Of a DNA stretch of 64,000 bases, positions 61,347 through 64,000 are shown piece by piece. The stretch spans positions 2,542,001 through 2,606,000 of the forward strand of contig NZ_AP031496.1 in assembly GCF_042850945.1 (NCBI RefSeq), given 5' to 3'. Numbering within the stretch: position 1 is the first letter of the stretch; every line of letters starts with the position of its first letter. This stretch comes from Halioxenophilus aromaticivorans (GTDB lineage Bacteria; Pseudomonadota; Gammaproteobacteria; Pseudomonadales; Cellvibrionaceae). Both the position numbers and the translations under genes were made by a program. The notes under the pieces were generated by a model. It had not been told where the DNA came from. It saw only the letters and a program-made list of their open reading frames with translations, and did no database searches.

Positions 61347-62852
61347 ATGCGGTTGCCCTCAACTAAACGGCTCTTATTTGCGGTCGGCCTCCTGTCTTTG
61401 CTCGGCGTAATTGCTGCGGTTTTGGTGTGGCTGCGGCCGGGTTCGGCGCCAACGCCTAGGCTTGTGGCGACGTTTAATGAGGTGGATTGTTGGTTTACCA
61501 CGCCGCAGGATTTGACGGCGCAGTGTGGTCAACTGGTGGTTCCGGGTGCATTGCAGTCCTATCGCTTACCGGTAGTGATATTGAATGCCAGTCTCGGTAG
61601 CAACCAGCAACCGCTGTTATATTTAGGTGGAGGCCCCGGTGCCGGTCTTGGCTTGACTGAGGATGCAATAAACAGTTGGTTCGGTTGGTATCGGCAACAG
61701 GGTTTGCAAGCGCCACTGGTGTTAATGGATTATCGCTCCACCGGCCTTGCACAGCCGAATTTTCGCTGTTCGCCCTTTGAGGCGGCGTATCTCACATCGT
61801 TAATCCAACCGCAAACGCAAGTCGGCAATGAACTCTATCAGGCTACCAAGCAATGTCTGGATATCTGGCACAGTCGCTTGTTCGCTCCTGAAGATTTCAC
61901 CAGCCAAGCGATGGCGCAAGATTATCTACAGCTTTTGGATGCGTTGGGTGTTGACGAGGCCAGCATCTACGCAGTTTCCTATGGTACGCGGGTTGCGATG
62001 GCGTTAGCCGGCCGGGCGTCGTCTCGGGTGGCAGCTATGGTGCTGGATTCACCAGTAAACCTCGCCAAAACGGGGGTGAATTATTGGCCTACCAAGTTTA
62101 CCAATGCTCTATCGAATTATTTTAGCCATTGCAATATGGCCGACAGCTGTGCCGTTACCCTGGCGCAACTGCAGCGTTACCTAAGCTTATTGGCGCAGAG
62201 CCCGCGTATTGTGGAAATTAAACGCTGGGACGAGCCAGGTACCTGGCGGGTGCAGGTTGGTGACAGTCTATTGTTGGACAGTTTCTACAGTGGTTTGTAC
62301 AGCCCAAATCAGCAGTCGCGGTTTGAATTCATACAGCAGGCTTTGGCCACTTCCGAGCTGGAGGCTAAGCCGGCTGAGCTAAAAGAACTGGCTAAAATCA
62401 TCGAGCCGCAGATAAATCAGGCATTGGATTCGTCATTTAACTATTTTGTATATTACGCCAATCAATGCCTAGAGAATCCACCCTACGACCCGGCGGTTTA
62501 TCAGCCAAGCCAACAGCAATCAATCTGGCGGCAGTACCTGGGTTATGAGGCAGAATTGTCTGTCTGTAATTTATTTAAACCTCAGCACCTGCAGCGCCAT
62601 GAGGCGCCGCTATCCACACCCACGGTTCTACTCAGTGGATTGCTCGACCCAATTACCCCCTTTGCCGATTCAGAACTATTATTAAATCAATTCAAAGGTG
62701 GCCAACTGGCCGGTTTTACGGATGCTGGGCACGGCGTACTGAACCGTACTGAATGTTTACGGGGCCGTCTGCCAAAGCTATTGAATCCGCAAACAGACAC
62801 AGCATTACTGTTATCAACCTGCGCCGACGTTCACCTCTCATCTCATCAATAG
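61347..62852 (+). CDS. Alpha/beta hydrolase, TAP/proline iminopeptidase-like, exported
   Basis: About 500 residues with an N-terminal signal anchor (LLFAVGLLSLLGVIAAVLVW), oxyanion loop PLLYLGGGPGAGLGLTED, MDYRSTGLAQPNFRCS, nucleophile YAVSYGTRVAMALAGRASSR (G-x-S-x-G variant VSYG), and C-terminal TVLLSGLLDPITPF with DAGHGVLNRTECLR for the Asp/His. Matches the secreted tripeptidyl aminopeptidase-like family. I prefer ATG 61347; GTG 61326 overlaps the upstream gene. Likely a peptidase or esterase of the envelope. Confidence 0.85.
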   Translation: MRLPSTKRLLFAVGLLSLLGVIAAVLVWLRPGSAPTPRLVATFNEVDCWFTTPQDLTAQCGQLVVPGALQSYRLPVVILNASLGSNQQPLLYLGGGPGAGLGLTEDAINSWFGWYRQQGLQAPLVLMDYRSTGLAQPNFRCSPFEAAYLTSLIQPQTQVGNELYQATKQCLDIWHSRLFAPEDFTSQAMAQDYLQLLDALGVDEASIYAVSYGTRVAMALAGRASSRVAAMVLDSPVNLAKTGVNYWPTKFTNALSNYFSHCNMADSCAVTLAQLQRYLSLLAQSPRIVEIKRWDEPGTWRVQVGDSLLLDSFYSGLYSPNQQSRFEFIQQALATSELEAKPAELKELAKIIEPQINQALDSSFNYFVYYANQCLENPPYDPAVYQPSQQQSIWRQYLGYEAELSVCNLFKPQHLQRHEAPLSTPTVLLSGLLDPITPFADSELLLNQFKGGQLAGFTDAGHGVLNRTECLRGRLPKLLNPQTDTALLLSTCADVHLSSHQ

Positions 62853-62869
62853 AGCCGAAAGGTCCTGCT

Positions 62870-63619
62870 ATGCCCGAACTTTGGTCACACACTGTCGGTG
62901 ATGAACAATATCGCGTGGTGCGAGCCGGCCACAGTCTGCGTTTGTATACCAATGGGGTTCTGCACAGCCAATACAACCCCAACCAGGTTGTCAGCGGCGC
63001 GCTATGGGATTTGTTGTTGGTGCCCGCTTTTATGTACCCTGGTCTGTTAAAAAAAGCTTTGGTACTGGGGGTGGGTGGGGGTGCAGTCATTAATATGCTG
63101 CGTTATTTCTGGCACCAGCTCGCGGTGGTTGGCGTGGATAATAATGCCGTTCACCTAGAAGTAGCACAGCAGTTTTTTGGTGTTAATGGTGCAGAGGTAG
63201 GTTTGCATTATGCTGACGCTCGCGATTGGCTGGCAAGCCACGGTGATGATCAATACGATTACGTTCTCGATGATATCTTCGGCGGAAAAAACGGCGACCC
63301 ACAAAGGCCGTTCGCGTTTGATGCGCAATGGCTGCACAGTTTATGTCAACGTTTGGCGCCAAACGGGGTGTTGGCCATTAATTTTGATCGTGCGCAACAG
63401 GCATACCAACTCATCGATACCCTGGCCGATGCTATGGCCGAACTGAAAATCCAACGGGGGTGGATTTTAGAAAATCCGTCTTATTGCAATGGCGTTTTGG
63501 TATTGTCTAAGGCTTCTGTTGAGATGGCATCTGCCGTAGAGCGGATGCAAACCCATCGTATTTTAGATTCTCGTTTGCGCTCGTGCCGGTTAAATTATCG
63601 GGCTACCCGTTGTATTTAA
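62870..63619 (+). CDS. Spermidine synthase-like methyltransferase-fold protein
   Basis: 249 residues from ATG 62870 (MPELWSHTVGDEQ; GAAAGGTCC ahead of it). The Rossmann core has KKALVLGVGGGAVINMLRYF (G-x-G-G-G), VVGVDNNAVHLEVAQQFF and DYVLDDIFGGKNG. These match the polyamine aminopropyltransferase/SpeE-like fold, but the essential Asp/Glu pattern for polyamine binding is not evident, so it may be a methyltransferase relative. An upstream ATG at 62753 overlaps the hydrolase and is not used. Confidence 0.8.
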   Translation: MPELWSHTVGDEQYRVVRAGHSLRLYTNGVLHSQYNPNQVVSGALWDLLLVPAFMYPGLLKKALVLGVGGGAVINMLRYFWHQLAVVGVDNNAVHLEVAQQFFGVNGAEVGLHYADARDWLASHGDDQYDYVLDDIFGGKNGDPQRPFAFDAQWLHSLCQRLAPNGVLAINFDRAQQAYQLIDTLADAMAELKIQRGWILENPSYCNGVLVLSKASVEMASAVERMQTHRILDSRLRSCRLNYRATRCI

Positions 63620-63634
63620 TTTGCGGCTCTACAG

Positions 63635-64000
63635 CTAACGTAAGCAATAAATCGTGTAGCTGCCATTACCTGCCACCGGTGTAGTTTGCTTGAAAAGCCC
63701 TGCGGTGAAAGCCTCCAGCTTTATAAATTGATTCACCACAACCAAGGCTTGGCCGTCGCTTGCCTTCAACCGTGCTATGGCTTGGCAAAACTTAGACGAT
63801 AAATCTTTGCTGTGTTCGAAACCTTGGTGAAAGGGCGGATTACAGAGAATTAAATCAAACTTTTGATGGCAGCTGGCTGCGGTATCGTCGGGCCAGGCAG
63901 TAACATCAAACTGGTTGTGGTGTGCCGTCGCTTGCAGTGCTAATAGCGCCCCTGCGTTGTTATCGGTGGCAGAGATGGATTTTATGCCCAATTGATGTGC
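63635..64000 (-). CDS. rRNA (guanine-N2) methyltransferase, RsmC/RlmG type, C-terminal part
   Basis: A minus-strand frame open to the window edge. The visible 121 codons include ISATDNNAGALLALQATAHH, the N-P-P-F catalytic motif in FDLILCNPPFHQGFEHSKDL, and the C-terminal LVVVNQFIKLEAF and GNGSYTIYCLR. This is the C-terminal catalytic domain of RsmC (G1207 of 16S) or RlmG (G1835 of 23S); I cannot tell which from this part. Start lies outside the window. Confidence 0.87.
   Translation of the reverse strand, partial: AHQLGIKSISATDNNAGALLALQATAHHNQFDVTAWPDDTAASCHQKFDLILCNPPFHQGFEHSKDLSSKFCQAIARLKASDGQALVVVNQFIKLEAFTAGLFKQTTPVAGNGSYTIYCLR

Noticed and set aside
62753..62869. Upstream start for the spermidine-synthase-like gene
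   Set aside because: It overlaps the hydrolase and gives an atypical basic N-terminus; ATG 62870 has a ribosome site.
1..64000. CRISPR arrays, tRNA or rRNA genes, prophage
   Set aside because: No evenly spaced repeats, cloverleaf-like sequences, rRNA stretches or phage structural genes were seen on either strand.

Overview
The window looks like a chromosomal segment of a marine-type gammaproteobacterium (order Cellvibrionales or similar is my best guess; no rRNA or taxonomic marker is present). The clues are three TonB-dependent receptors, a phasin, DjlA, the RluA/RsmC-type genes at the right end, and gene pairings typical of terpenoid- and sterol-degrading marine bacteria.

Region 1 (1-43025) is a catabolic supercluster for a hydrophobic, methyl-branched, probably terpenoid substrate. 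Uptake: TonB receptors at 17660 and 36224 and an AAHS-type MFS carrier at 41646. Oxidative attack: a putidaredoxin-like ferredoxin and a CYP101 (P450cam)-like P450, an FMO-type flavoprotein, a PQQ/heme c alcohol dehydrogenase and an aldehyde dehydrogenase. CoA activation and beta-oxidation: three CoA ligases (plus one decayed), an alpha-methylacyl-CoA racemase-like protein, one acyl-CoA dehydrogenase, three crotonases, SDRs, a true thiolase, a Cys-less thiolase/DUF35 pair that resembles steroid retro-aldolases, an HMG-CoA-lyase-like protein, an acetoacetyl-CoA synthetase and a CoA-transferase. Terpene-associated accessory proteins are a split AtuA (two ORFs), DUF2889, two cyclase-family hydrolases and an orphan phosphate acyltransferase. 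No geranyl-CoA carboxylase is present in the window, so this is not the textbook Atu route.

Region 1 is tied together by a repeated 14-bp palindrome, CAACATATATGTTG and variants. It occurs at nine places (two of them weak), all in front of catabolic operons or the transporter, and one copy lies in the divergent promoter of the TetR gene at 29261-29914. At several sites the right arm doubles as a -35 box (TTGACA), as expected for repression by promoter occlusion. I infer one TetR repressor controlling about 40 kb.

Region 2 (40743-48096) is scarred by mobile DNA: a truncated, frameshifted CoA ligase; a decayed IS1182-like transposase; an intact IS110/IS1111-type element with 13-bp subterminal inverted repeats and a 240-nt downstream non-coding stretch that may encode its bridge RNA; and an intact IS5-family element inserted cleanly (TAAA target duplication) into a tannase/feruloyl-esterase lipoprotein gene, whose TonB receptor partner follows at 48235.

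Region 3 (50422-64000) is ordinary chromosome: DUF1499, DTW-domain tRNA modification enzyme, SDR with LysR regulator, phasin, DjlA, MscS channel, DUF3806, an RluA-like pseudouridine synthase, an alpha/beta hydrolase, a spermidine-synthase-like protein and a partial RsmC/RlmG-type methyltransferase, with several small unknown proteins. No tRNA, rRNA or CRISPR array was seen.
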